DNA of 64,000 nucleotides from Astropecten irregularis (lineage: Eukaryota; Echinodermata; Asteroidea; Paxillosida; Astropectinidae). Below, piece by piece: positions 20,305 to 30,300 of the stretch. The notes beneath the pieces are model-generated. The model ran no database searches, was not told where the DNA came from, and worked only from the letters and a program-made list of their open reading frames with translations. The position numbers and the translations under genes are program-made. Where the stretch lies: contig OZ020256.1 in the NCBI GenBank assembly GCA_963971285.1, forward strand, positions 746,501-810,500. The letters are read 5' to 3'. Position 1 is the first letter of the stretch, and every line of letters starts with the position of its first letter.

Positions 20305-22342
20305 ATGACTTCATTACGGTGCTTCAACAGGGCTCTTCAAGGAAGGATTTCAGTGACTGATTTCGCTACTTCAAGTTCTAGCAAATTGGCCCGAACGCCG
20401 TCAACTGCAGCGGGCGTTGGAGTTATGCTGCCCGGGCGTTTGTTGTGTTCGTACCGGGGCAAACTCGGCCACGTCCCGCTTCCAGTTAGTCGCTCCGGAG
20501 CAGGCCATTCGTTGCTGGACTTCGCAGCTTCTCTTAGGTGAAGCTTTATTATTATTTACTTTTGTCTGTTTTGAACTTGTCTTATTTTAAAGGGAATTGA
20601 TAAAATAAAAATTGAGTAGGAAACAAGTTTAACTTGCCATTGCGAGGCCTACGTCTTTGTACTTTGTAGGCCCTACTTACTTGCAAGTCAATCATGGAGA
20701 AATGAAAAAAGAATACATTATACTTGTAATTTGTAGTACATCTTTAGTAGGTTTGCTCCTACTAAATGTACTAACAAAACCGTTAGTCAGTTATGACATG
20801 CATAAAAATAAAGATATTTGTGTAGGTCCTACACTCTTTATATTGTATAGGTTTTTGTACTAAATGTTAAAATGATTATTTCATAGGATTGGGACGTATG
20901 GTGCAAGATGTCTTCACACGAGCACCTGCTCAATGGGTAAGAAGAGATGGGAGACAAGAAACAAGAAGGTGTACCCTCCCCAGAAACCAGGAGAACCTCC
21001 ACGAATGGCAGTAAGTATTCACTACAAAGCACAACATTACAAGCATTAATTCCCGCCTCTTGTTTCTGTTTTCATTAATCTGTTAATTAATTATGTCTGA
21101 CATGACCTGTTGCTTATCTTTTGCAGGAAGTATATTACAGCAGGAGACAAATTAAGCACAGCATGCGCAAGATGTGGTACATGGCAACTTTTGTGAGTAC
21201 ATGTAATGATTGATTGATATTTGTCTGCCAAGTTATAAAGTAATTATCTGAAAGTTCCAGTCCAATAAATCCATGTGGATTAGAACAAATTGAAAATCTG
21301 TGGTTTGCTACTGAAGATTGTCTGTTATAAAATCACTTTTCGTCTCTTTGCTTTTTGGAAATTTTAGTGAAGCATACATAATGGCCTATGTTATGCTCAA
21401 TATTTTTAACGTCTTTCTTTTTAAGGTGAAAGGTATGATGATCGATGATGCACTGACACAACTGCAGTTCATCAAAAAGAAAAGTGCGGGGATTGTAAGA
21501 GAGGTAAGATTTGTGTACAACTATGATATTGGTGCAGTAGCCAATGTTAGTCTTATGGTTTACTGTATCCCAGTCAGTTTGAATACAAGTATATCTGTAA
21601 GCTATTGTCTTGGCCTATTGATCACAGAATTGGACTCAGTGCACTGAGTGTAGTTCATTCTTTGTATACTTCTCCAAATGATTCTCTTTTGTTTTTCATG
21701 TTTAAATCTTCTCAGGTTCTGCTGGAGGCACAAGAGGAAGCTGTTAAGAATCACAATGTAGAATTCAAGTCCAATCTTCATATTGGTAAGTTTAATCAGT
21801 TATATTACCTGGCTATGGCTTGGAAAGGTGCATGAGTCTATGGGAAGTGGTCGTAGCCGCTGCAATAGACACAGATTCATGGTAATTGAAATGGACATGA
21901 CCTTAGACTTCTAGATGAGACTTGAGAGCATCTTAGATACGATGATTCAAGATGTTTACGAATTACACATATTTTGTCACATACTGTATTTAGCACATGT
22001 AGTCTTTTTGTGAAGAAAAATGTACCGGTATCTAGAAAAGGTACCAAATACCATTATACATTACTGCAGTTTCTCAAAAAGAGGGGAGTTCCACTAATAT
22101 TTTTTCTCTTTCCTCTTGGTTTGATTATCTTAGCTGAATCCTTTGTTGGTAAAGGAGAGTATGACAACGCCATGCGTATCCATGCTAAAGGCCGTTTCAG
22201 CATCATGGATCTTGTGTACTGCCACTACCATTTATGCCTGAGGGAAGGACCACCGCCCAAAGAGATTGAAGCAACAGGATATGACCAGGCACAGCATTAC
22301 ATGGACTCACTCCGAAAAAGGACAATACAACACTCCATTTGA
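20305..22342 (+). CDS. MRPL22: Mitochondrial large-subunit ribosomal protein uL22m
   Basis: Six exons: 20305-20537, 20887-21010, 21127-21192, 21426-21503, 21716-21785, 22134-22342; 259 residues with consistent phases. uL22m lines the exit tunnel of the mitochondrial 39S subunit. Residues from about 95 onward match vertebrate MRPL22 closely: KKVYPPQKPGEPPR, EVYYSRRQIKHS-KMWYMA, MIDDALTQLQFIKKK, VLLEAQEEAVKNHNVEFKSN and RIHAKGRFSIMDLVYCHY. The C-terminus (LRKRTIQHSI) resembles the human LRSRTIVHTL. The first exon encodes a long Arg/Ser-rich, acid-poor leader typical of a mitochondrial targeting sequence. The gene is transcribed divergently from HPF1. Confidence 0.96.
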
Positions 22343-24043
22343 ACCATGTCAAACAAGTCGACAAATTTCCAGCTGCCTTTCAATATCATGGGGCTGCTTT
22401 GAACAGCCTGAAATATGTCTCATTAGTTTCATGCTGTGTGCAGATTTGTACAGGAGTACCAGCTACAAGCAATGTGCCATCATTGACATCTTGGCTGGTA
22501 ACCTGCACTTTCTAAGCAAAATCTGTATGTGCTTAAGGTCCCTTAATGTGCACATCTGGAGATTCATGGTATGGAATGAGCAAATGGAACAGATTACATC
22601 CGAGATATGGTCAGGCCAAATAGTTAATCCTTCAGAAAGGGATGCAGAACTTTGTGTAAGTTCTGCATTTTTACCAAATTCATTATTCAATACTGAACAA
22701 ATGTTTTATAAGGGGAAGCAACATTGTTTCCATTCTTCCAGTTTTCCTAGACCATAAGTCACGGCCGCGCTAATGTAACAAGTAATGGCTACTTACTTTT
22801 TTCTGTTAACAATTCTGCCTCCTTTCATGTTTTTGACTCCATTATTCAGTTGTTACGAGGACATTGAAGTGAATGAATAGCTTTAAAGGAGATGAAATAC
22901 TGAGCCCTGTGCTATCCACAGATTATTTTCCTCATATCAAACCTGCTGATGCAGTCATTTAATTCATGTAGGCTCCTTCAAAGAACTGTTGTTAAACATT
23001 ATCAACATTTTTCTTTTCAATTCTCAATGAGATATGGATTTTCAAAATAAAAACAACACATTTGAAAAGGTATATAAACATAGCAACTTTTATGTATGGC
23101 ATGCAAACAGAAAAGGTAACCAATAAACCAGTCTGATAATGACTGTCCCATTTTGAACTTAACCACTGGTATTCCCAAATGAATGTATTTAACAAATCAA
23201 GAGTTGCTAGAATATGAACCATTTACTGTAATGTTAGTTCACATGGATGCTTGGATCAAAGTAGTGCCTAGGAGTTGATGAAACCAGCCTAATGACAGTT
23301 GTCAGTCTTGTTCTGGAGACAACATTAAATGAATTCAACCGAGAAAACTGGCTTTGGGTTTAGTCTGGATACCTACTGTTTCCTCTTTGAGAATAGGCCC
23401 ATTTGCAAAGCACTAAGTGTGAATTCATCTTAATGGGAGACCTTTGAGAACCGGTCCTCAAGTCAACAGCAAATGCGCATGCAATTGTGAGCATGCGCGC
23501 GTTGTTTTACGCCTGCGCTGTTGTGCGTGCGCTGTTGACTTGAAGACCGGTTCTCAAAAGTCTCCCATTGCTAAGCAACATGTTATGTCACAATACAAAT
23601 CACTATAGTGATACTGAACAACTCATTTTAAGATTAATCTTGGTGCTTTGTGAAACCCAGCCTTCAACACTATTTTAGGGAAACCCATGGATCAGAAAGA
23701 TTTCAAACTTCCCAGATTCTCCCCAAGTACCTGGTACACAGTATGCAGCATATGGCATGTAAAGATGTTACAGTTCGAGATTCTGGTGTAGGTGTACGTA
23801 GCCCTGGACTGGAGCCATGTGGGCATTTTAGTCAGCCAGTCTCACTTTCCAGACCCCTTTGGTTATTAACCACATCTTCTACTCGAAATAAAACTTCTGG
23901 ATTTCAAGTAGCAAGACCCAATCCCTTCCCTCCCTCCACTTTAAACCTGCACTCCCCTTTGCTTTGAACCAATCAAAACTATGCCTCATGGCATGTCAAA
24001 CTACAGATTTACTCCCCATGAGATAGACACGGTGTCAGTAAAT
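22343..24043. other. 3' region between MRPL22 and the cysteine-knot peptide gene
   Basis: Convergent 3' UTRs with no coding exon recognised. A long fold-back MITE lies at 23432-23569, and part of the CTTTGTGAAA-type palindromic repeat directly follows it at about 23570-23665. The open frame at 22266-22757 runs through the MRPL22 3' UTR and looks accidental. Confidence 0.6.
23432..23569. repeat. Fold-back MITE, copy 2
   Basis: Begins AATGGGAGACCTTTGAGAAC and ends with the near-exact reverse complement. The arms extend through CGGTC-TCAAGTCAACAGC and meet in a GCATGC/GCGC-rich centre, so the 138 bp fold into one hairpin. Same family as 18303, 31872 and 53580. Confidence 0.9.
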
Positions 24044-24605
24044 CTAGTATGGGATGCCACACTGTCCTATTGTCATTCCTGTGTTTGGCCGACTTAGGTC
24101 CAGAGCTCTGTGGTGACGGCAAGTCATTGGCAAGCAGCACTCAGCATTTATGTTACACTGTGGGTGTAATGCAAAGAAAAAGACATTTTTTGAAATCATT
24201 GAAAATACAAATTACAAATAGGCCTACAGGGTAAAATAAACTTCTTTTTTGGATGGAAGAAATGGCTCTGGAAGTCGTTCTGTTTTTGTTTTTTTATCAA
24301 GGTGTATGAAAGTTGATAACTCTTACCGACTGGCCGGCTGTGGCACATTTTGGGCCACCTTCCGATAAGACATCCATGGGATTCTCAAAATTCGGGTATG
24401 ATCTCTCCAGTTCCGCCAACCCCCTGAGGGTATCTTTCATGGCCTGTACACGCAGTGACGTCATCATCTCTGCCATGGCAGCATCACTTAGTGCTGACTG
24501 GGCACGGGCGGCAGGATGGTTGATGGCAGCACCGCTGATGGGCGTGGTCAAGGTGAAGAGGAGGGGAATCAGGAGGGCCAACGTCGCCATGGTCGAGGTA
24601 TACAT
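24044..24605 (-). CDS. Secreted cysteine-knot-like peptide precursor, family not recognised
   Basis: Two exons, 24605-24327 and 24157-24044, joined in phase 0 over a 169-bp GT-AG intron; 130 residues. Residues 1 to about 26 are a clear signal peptide (hydrophobic LALLIPLLFTLT then small residues). A middle helix-prone propeptide (about 35-70) has no cysteine. The C-terminal 44 residues hold six cysteines spaced C-x6-C-x5-C-C-x4-C-x19-C, the inhibitor-cystine-knot pattern; the first cysteine is in exon 1 and the other five in exon 2. The second exon was found by matching phase, a pyrimidine-rich acceptor and a stop codon soon after the last cysteine. No dibasic cleavage site precedes the knot. 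It could be a hormone, a protease or channel inhibitor, or a defence or toxin-like knottin. Function is unknown. Confidence 0.7.
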
Positions 24606-24679
24606 CCTAAAACCTTTATATGTCGACCAACAAAAAAGATATTCATGCTTCAAGTCAAGGCCGACAGACACAAAAAAAA

Positions 24680-24920
24680 TGCCAGGCCTAACGTTAGGCT
24701 ATAAACCGTGTGAGGCCACGCCTACATAGGTTAGGCCTAACGTTCCAGCTTTAAATTCTTGGTGACGTGGATGTTTAGGCCCTACGGCCAGATAATATTA
24801 TTTTAGGCCTACGTTAGGCCTAGGCTATAGGCCTAACGTTAGAAATAGAAGCTGTAAATATTGTCATTATTGCATGATGATCTGAATTCTTTCAAAGTAG
24901 GCCTAACGTTAGGCCCTAGC
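24680..24920. repeat. Cluster of TAGGCCTAACGTTAGGCC palindromic motifs
   Basis: GGCCTAACGTTAGGC, TAGGCCTAACGTT, TAGGCCTACGTTAGGCCTAG and GTAGGCCTAACGTTAGGCCC occur within 240 bp upstream of the cysteine-knot peptide gene. Each is a near-perfect palindrome centred on AACGTT. Confidence 0.75.
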
Positions 24921-25439
24921 TGCCTAGGCCGGTGAGCAACTGAGCAACATTGCCGACATTAACTGATGTTTTACACTTTTGTAGGATGACAACTTTTGTG
25001 CAAATAGGGCTTAATAAAGACAGAGGTGTCCGGCGAACTTTACAATCCCCGTTCTTTTTTTCAAGTTGACTTGAGCCTGAAACGGTCAGCAAAATCTCAA
25101 TTTGCGGCATCTCTAGCTCTGAGTGGACTGAACTCTAACGTTATTCTTAATTAAATACATAAGGTAACAACGATGCGCTTTTTAATTTTATTCAACAGTA
25201 GGCCTAATTATATACGTTATTGAACTTACAATTTCGAACTGTCAAAAATTCCTTTTGACGAAGGAGGGTAGGCCTAGCGCTTGTGTAGGTTATCTCAAAC
25301 GTCTCAGCTCAAAAAGTTACACAAGTAAGTACGGTACACGGTTAGACGGCCGGAACGATTTTTAAACTCGTGTGCGCCGGCGTCGACCATTACGCGCGTC
25401 ATGCGCGTATCACGCGATTACTGGATTGATAACACAATA

Positions 25440-25874
25440 GGCACGTTCTCACACACCAAAAAGCGCGACTATTTGGGTCGCGATTTGGAGCGCGACCCAA
25501 ATAGTCGCGCTCTTTGTCGTGTTCACACAGCCAAAAAAGCGCGACCCAAATCGCACCGGTACGATTTCTATCAAACTGCGCGTACGCGATTCTAAATGTT
25601 TAGCGTGAAGTTGGCATGCATCCTGTGCTTAACTCGCGCGCGCGCCTTGCATGATGGGATATAAAAAACCGGTATTTTTTGGTGCACCGTTCACACAGCA
25701 AATAATCGCGACTATTTGCAAAAAGACGCACTACTAGTGCGATTTGGAGCGCGCTCCAAATCGCACTAATAGTCGCGATTATTTGTGTTCCCACACAAAT
25801 AAGCGCGACTATTTGGGTCGCGCTGCAAATCGCGACCCAAATAGTCGCGCTTTTTGGGTGTGTGAGAACGTGCC
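25440..25874. mobile_element. 435-bp MITE with long terminal inverted repeats and TA flanks
   Basis: The left end starts GGCACGTTCTCACACACCAA, then AAAGCGCGACTATTTGGGTC. The right end is the near-perfect reverse complement, finishing GAGAACGTGCC. TA lies just outside both ends (25438-25439 and 25875-25876), as for a Tc1/mariner- or similar-class target duplication. Sub-palindromes built on GCGCGACTATTTGGGTCGCG and GCGATTTGGAGCGCGCTCCAAATCGC lie inside. No transposase frame. Confidence 0.88.
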
Positions 25875-26448
25875 TAATAACGTATACAAAAAATGCGCGT
25901 ATATCGCACCCCGCACGCGCGTACATCACAGCCGCGCGCTCCATGCCAGTACGCGCGTTTACGTACACGTACGGGGTCGATTCGGTGCACTAGCTGTACT
26001 GTATTGATGACTCGGATGACCACATCAGTAGCACGTGGCACCGGCACAATGATCTTATTTTTACTCTGTTTTGAAAGTGGAGTTCGCACTCCAAATACCT
26101 CAAAACATCCCAGTCCCATCCTTGGCCTTCATCTTTCGTAAACTGGCCGCGCTTTTATTTTTGGGATGCCAGAAAAGTCTCAGCGTCACAGTACAGTGGG
26201 GCAAAATCAGCCTGATCCGCACGTTTTTCATGCTACGTAAATGCGAATAATTTGTTAGTGTTTTTTCGATAAACTGCCATCACATTCACAACTAGCGCCA
26301 ATTTCATAGCATGGATGGAGGAGTGCACCGTGTGTCAATTTGTTAATTGATTAAAATACTAAAAGCGGTAAAAAGAAAGGGGAAACAAATTTTCTGACCA
26401 ATGTAACACAATGAGTGTGCAATAAGAAGTTTCAGTTACATTTCCCCT

Positions 26449-26527
26449 AGCCCCACACATAGGGCTTTGGCGACCAGGCTGAGAGACAGATTTTAAAAAA
26501 GAGCCATCACAGCCCTATGTGTGGGGC
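26449..26527. repeat. Short inverted repeat CCCCACACATAGGGC / GCCCTATGTGTGGGG
   Basis: The 15-base arms at about 26451-26465 and 26512-26526 are exact reverse complements around a 46-bp loop. Probably a small MITE; both ends are followed by further short homology (CCCCTAGCCCC / GGGGCTACATTTCCCC). Confidence 0.7.
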
Positions 26528-27313
26528 TACATTTCCCCCTCCCACCCATGCTCCCACCCACACCCACAGACATATAAACGCATAGACCGCCAGGTCCTAT
26601 TCAAAACTGCAGGGGATTTTCGTGATCTCCGCGGCGCCCGACTAAAATCCAAACTATGGGCAAATTCACCCCTCGGTATAGGGAATTTACGCACAGTGAA
26701 GAGTTCCAGGCAAAAAAAAAAACACGAAGACATTTTCCGATTAAAAAAAAAAATCTTATATATACTTAGTTAGGCTGAAGTACTACAAAGTAATGCGATG
26801 TCAATGTTTATACCTTAAAATTATGAGCTAGCGAGACAAAAAAAGCTCAAAATCTTGGGAAATGCATGCCCTTATTACAGGACGTGCGTTGCGCGTCAAG
26901 CGCACGCAGTTGGAACGCGCAGCGATTGGCCGCTTTGCCCATAGTTTTCAGAATCACGGATTACTGCACACGACTGGCCGTCTATGCGTTTATATGTCTG
27001 TGCCCACACCCACCGCACAAGAAACGCCCCCTTTCTTTTTAAATCCTAGTATTAGTCGGGCACCTTGGCAAGCAGGAAGAAAACCCAGACTCCACTTAAT
27101 GCATGTCACGTGCATCAATAATCAGTATCACATGATTAATGATCAATGAACCGTGTTGATGTACTCGGGAAGGAAAATATTACCACAACATTTCCGTTTA
27201 AATCTTAAAACAATGGTCTATCATATTAGGAAGTTGCACTAAAATCCGGTAATCTCCTTGTTCCCTGGACATTCCAGATCTGTGTGGTATCTAGGACGGT
27301 AAATAGTTGAAAA

Positions 27314-30300
27314 ATGGTCCGTGAACTAACCCGGTCACTGTTGGCATTCTGTGCCGTGATAGCGGCGCTCTGTACGGTATGCAGCGGACGTTTGCCCGGT
27401 GCCAGACCTGTCGGCTTCGGACTCGGTCTACGAGACAGATCTTCGGCCGGCGTAAAATGCCCAAACAACAAGTGCCGTGCTTATAAAACTTATTACATCG
27501 AACAGAATGTGAGTATGAAATAACATAGTTTATTTTATTGTCTATCAAAGACAGTGGAAAACTGGAAATCCTCCAAAAATTAACACCAAAACTGCTAAAA
27601 GTCCGCTCGTTGTTTTTTGAGAAAATAAAAACGAAGTCAATTGTTTTGGATAATTTTGTCTATGAATTCATGATGTACAGTTGATTTACTTTTAGATTTG
27701 GGAGTCTCCTTCTTCTTCAGAGCAAAATACTTAATTGAAGTTCTTGAAGTTAAGTAAAAAGAACTTTCAAACTTTTAATTTCAATATTTCATGCATGAAT
27801 TCTCATTGCTGTACAATATTTCAATTACATTTTTTTTATGTTCTTTGCCGTTCTACCCTATGCATTTCTCAAGGTTGACCATTTTGGCTTCACTAATGAT
27901 ATCACCTTCAAGATGCGATACCTTATGGCCCAGCAGTATTGGGATAAGAATGGTGGACCTATATTCTTCTATACTGGCAATGAGGGTGACATTATGTGGT
28001 TCAGTGACAATACAGTAAGTATTTCAAGGATTGCCCATCAACATTTACCATGATGTGACATGCTTGTGATTTGTTTTTCTTTGTAAATTGTAATATTTAA
28101 GCAGCTCATGGGTTTTTGGCTCCAGTCCAGAGTATAAAAGTTATTTCCATTTGAATGCATTTATCATCATTTAATTTTAATCATACAATTTCCACATAAA
28201 TTGTTGTAAACTATTTTTTAAAGGAGGTCAGAAGAATGTTATTTTGTGGAAATTAGCAGACTTTGGGTCAGTTTATTGTTGATTTGTCCCATTAATTATG
28301 TGACACCCAGGTTGTGATATTTTATTTGTTCAATGCAGGGTTTCATGTGGGACATTGCTCCAGAGTTCAAGGCAATGCTGGTGTTTGCTGAGCATCGGTA
28401 CTATGGGGAGTCCCTGCCATTTGGGAAAGAATCATTCCTGGTAGGTGCAGGAAGAAGCAAAAATTAACAAACAATCTACAAATAATCATGGCCCAGTTTC
28501 CATTGTGCTGCTTAACAGTAAGCAGCCAAAGTTGCGGAAGCCACATATATACATGTGTGCAAAATTTTAACTTACAAGAAATTTAAACTGTATATTTTTA
28601 CCGTGAATTTACCTAGTATTACCATAGACCCTGACTGACTAGCTCTATGGTATTAGGCAGGTTTATTTGACTAATGAGAATGGTATTTTAATGCTAACCA
28701 TCATTCAACTTAAGGTTTAGTTTTACACACCCACCCGTAACCACAGACTTTCAAAGTTTGAAACGGGTGCCAGTCAACTCGGTCCGTAACCAACTCGGTC
28801 CGAGTCAACTCGGTCCGTGACCAACTCGGTCCGAGACCAACTCGGTCCTTGGCCAACTCGGTCCGTGGCCAACTTGGTCCGTGGCCAACTCGGTCCGTGG
28901 CCAACTCGGTCCGAGGCCAACTCGGTCCGTGACCAACTCGGTCCGTGACCAACTCGGTCCGTGACCATCTCGGTCCCTACGGGAAAACGTACACAAACAA
29001 GAATCCATGCAGTTTGCAGTGTACAACATGTATGCTATTTGCATTAATGTTTTTAATGTCATCATAACATAATATGTTTTGCTTGTGGCTGAAACCGTGA
29101 AGAAATAAATTATGTCTTATTATGTTGATACCATAATTATTTGATAAAATGGCACAATACAATTTTAATTAAAATATTAATTAAATTATACACGAAGTCA
29201 AATGCCTTATGAAAATGTGCTTTTTATGTTTAGAATTAATAAATCAATTAATGAATAATAATGATGATTGTTTTGTGTTTTTGTTTTTGCTTTTTTAGCT
29301 TTGTTTTGATTAATCTGTGTATAAACATATAACATAATTTAACATAAGATTTATAATTGGCAGGTGTTTGGGAAGGCACGTCTTTTGAAGACAGGTTTTT
29401 TTTTTTTTTTTTTTTTTTTACTTTTTGTCAGGCCCTGGGCAGCACCTGCCAATGTATTTTTCATTCTTTTAATGTTTTTAAGATAATAAATGAATAAATA
29501 AATAAATAGACCTAAATAAATAGTTTAATTCACGCAATTTGCGAGACTTCGTACTCGTTTTGCTGCAACAAAATTACCAGACGTTTTTGCGTGCATTTTC
29601 CCATAGGGACCGAGTTGGTCACGGACCGAGTTGGCCACGGACCGAGTTGGTTACGGACCGAGTTGGCCTCGGACCGAGTTGGTTACAGACCGAGATGGTC
29701 ATGGACCGAGTTGGTTACGGACCGAGTTGGTCACGGACCGAGTTGACTCGGACCGAGTTGGTTACGGACCGAGTTGACCTGAAACCTTTGAAACCATGCT
29801 TGTATTGATTTTCAGACAGAATACTCTCCCCCTCTATGTTTCAATATTATCAACCTCATTGGTTTTTATTTTGCATTTCAGAACAAGCAGTACACAGGTT
29901 ATCTGACATCAGAACAGGCATTAGGGGACTATGCCGTTCTCATCAAGCACATCAAAGCTACTATACCAGGAGCTGCTAATAGTCCAGTGGTTGCCTTTGG
30001 GGGTTCATATGGTGGTATGCTGGCTGCTTGGATGAGAATGAAGTACCCTGATGCTATTATTGGGTATGTCAAGGCTCAGTGTGATTTATTCAGAGAGAGT
30101 TTGACTCATCAAGAGTCAAATGAACGTCAGTAAGACTGACGTGTAGTATCAGCTTTTGTTTCAATGTGCCAATAGGCCTTTTCCCACTAGAGCGCTCATT
30201 CCCGGAGCAAACTCACCCCGGGGTGAAAAATGTCAACCCTGGTCCCAAGCAGGGTTGAACTCAACCCAGAGAAAGAGCAATCTCGGGGGTTGCTTGGGGT

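Larger units (their letters stand above)
24606..27313. other. Divergent intergenic region with CpG-rich palindromic DNA
   Basis: It lies between the divergent cysteine-knot peptide and PRCP genes. From 24680 to 24920 the palindromic word TAGGCCTAACGTTAGGCC recurs in several partial forms. A 435-bp palindromic element occupies 25440-25874 and is surrounded by CGCG-rich sequence (25370-26000). An inverted pair with CCCTATGTGTGGGGC / GCCCCACACATAGGG lies at about 26449-26527. No coding exon is recognised; the open frames at 25600-26140 are by-products of the palindrome. Confidence 0.65.

Noticed and set aside
25600..26141. Overlapping open frames on both strands
   Set aside because: They are produced by the CpG-rich palindromic element, where stop codons are scarce on both strands.
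28710..29065. Open frames on the minus strand rich in [13 protein letters not shown] repeats
   Set aside because: The frames follow only from a 16-bp minisatellite lacking stops in several frames. They lie in a PRCP intron, and the mirrored array gives the same peptide on the other strand.
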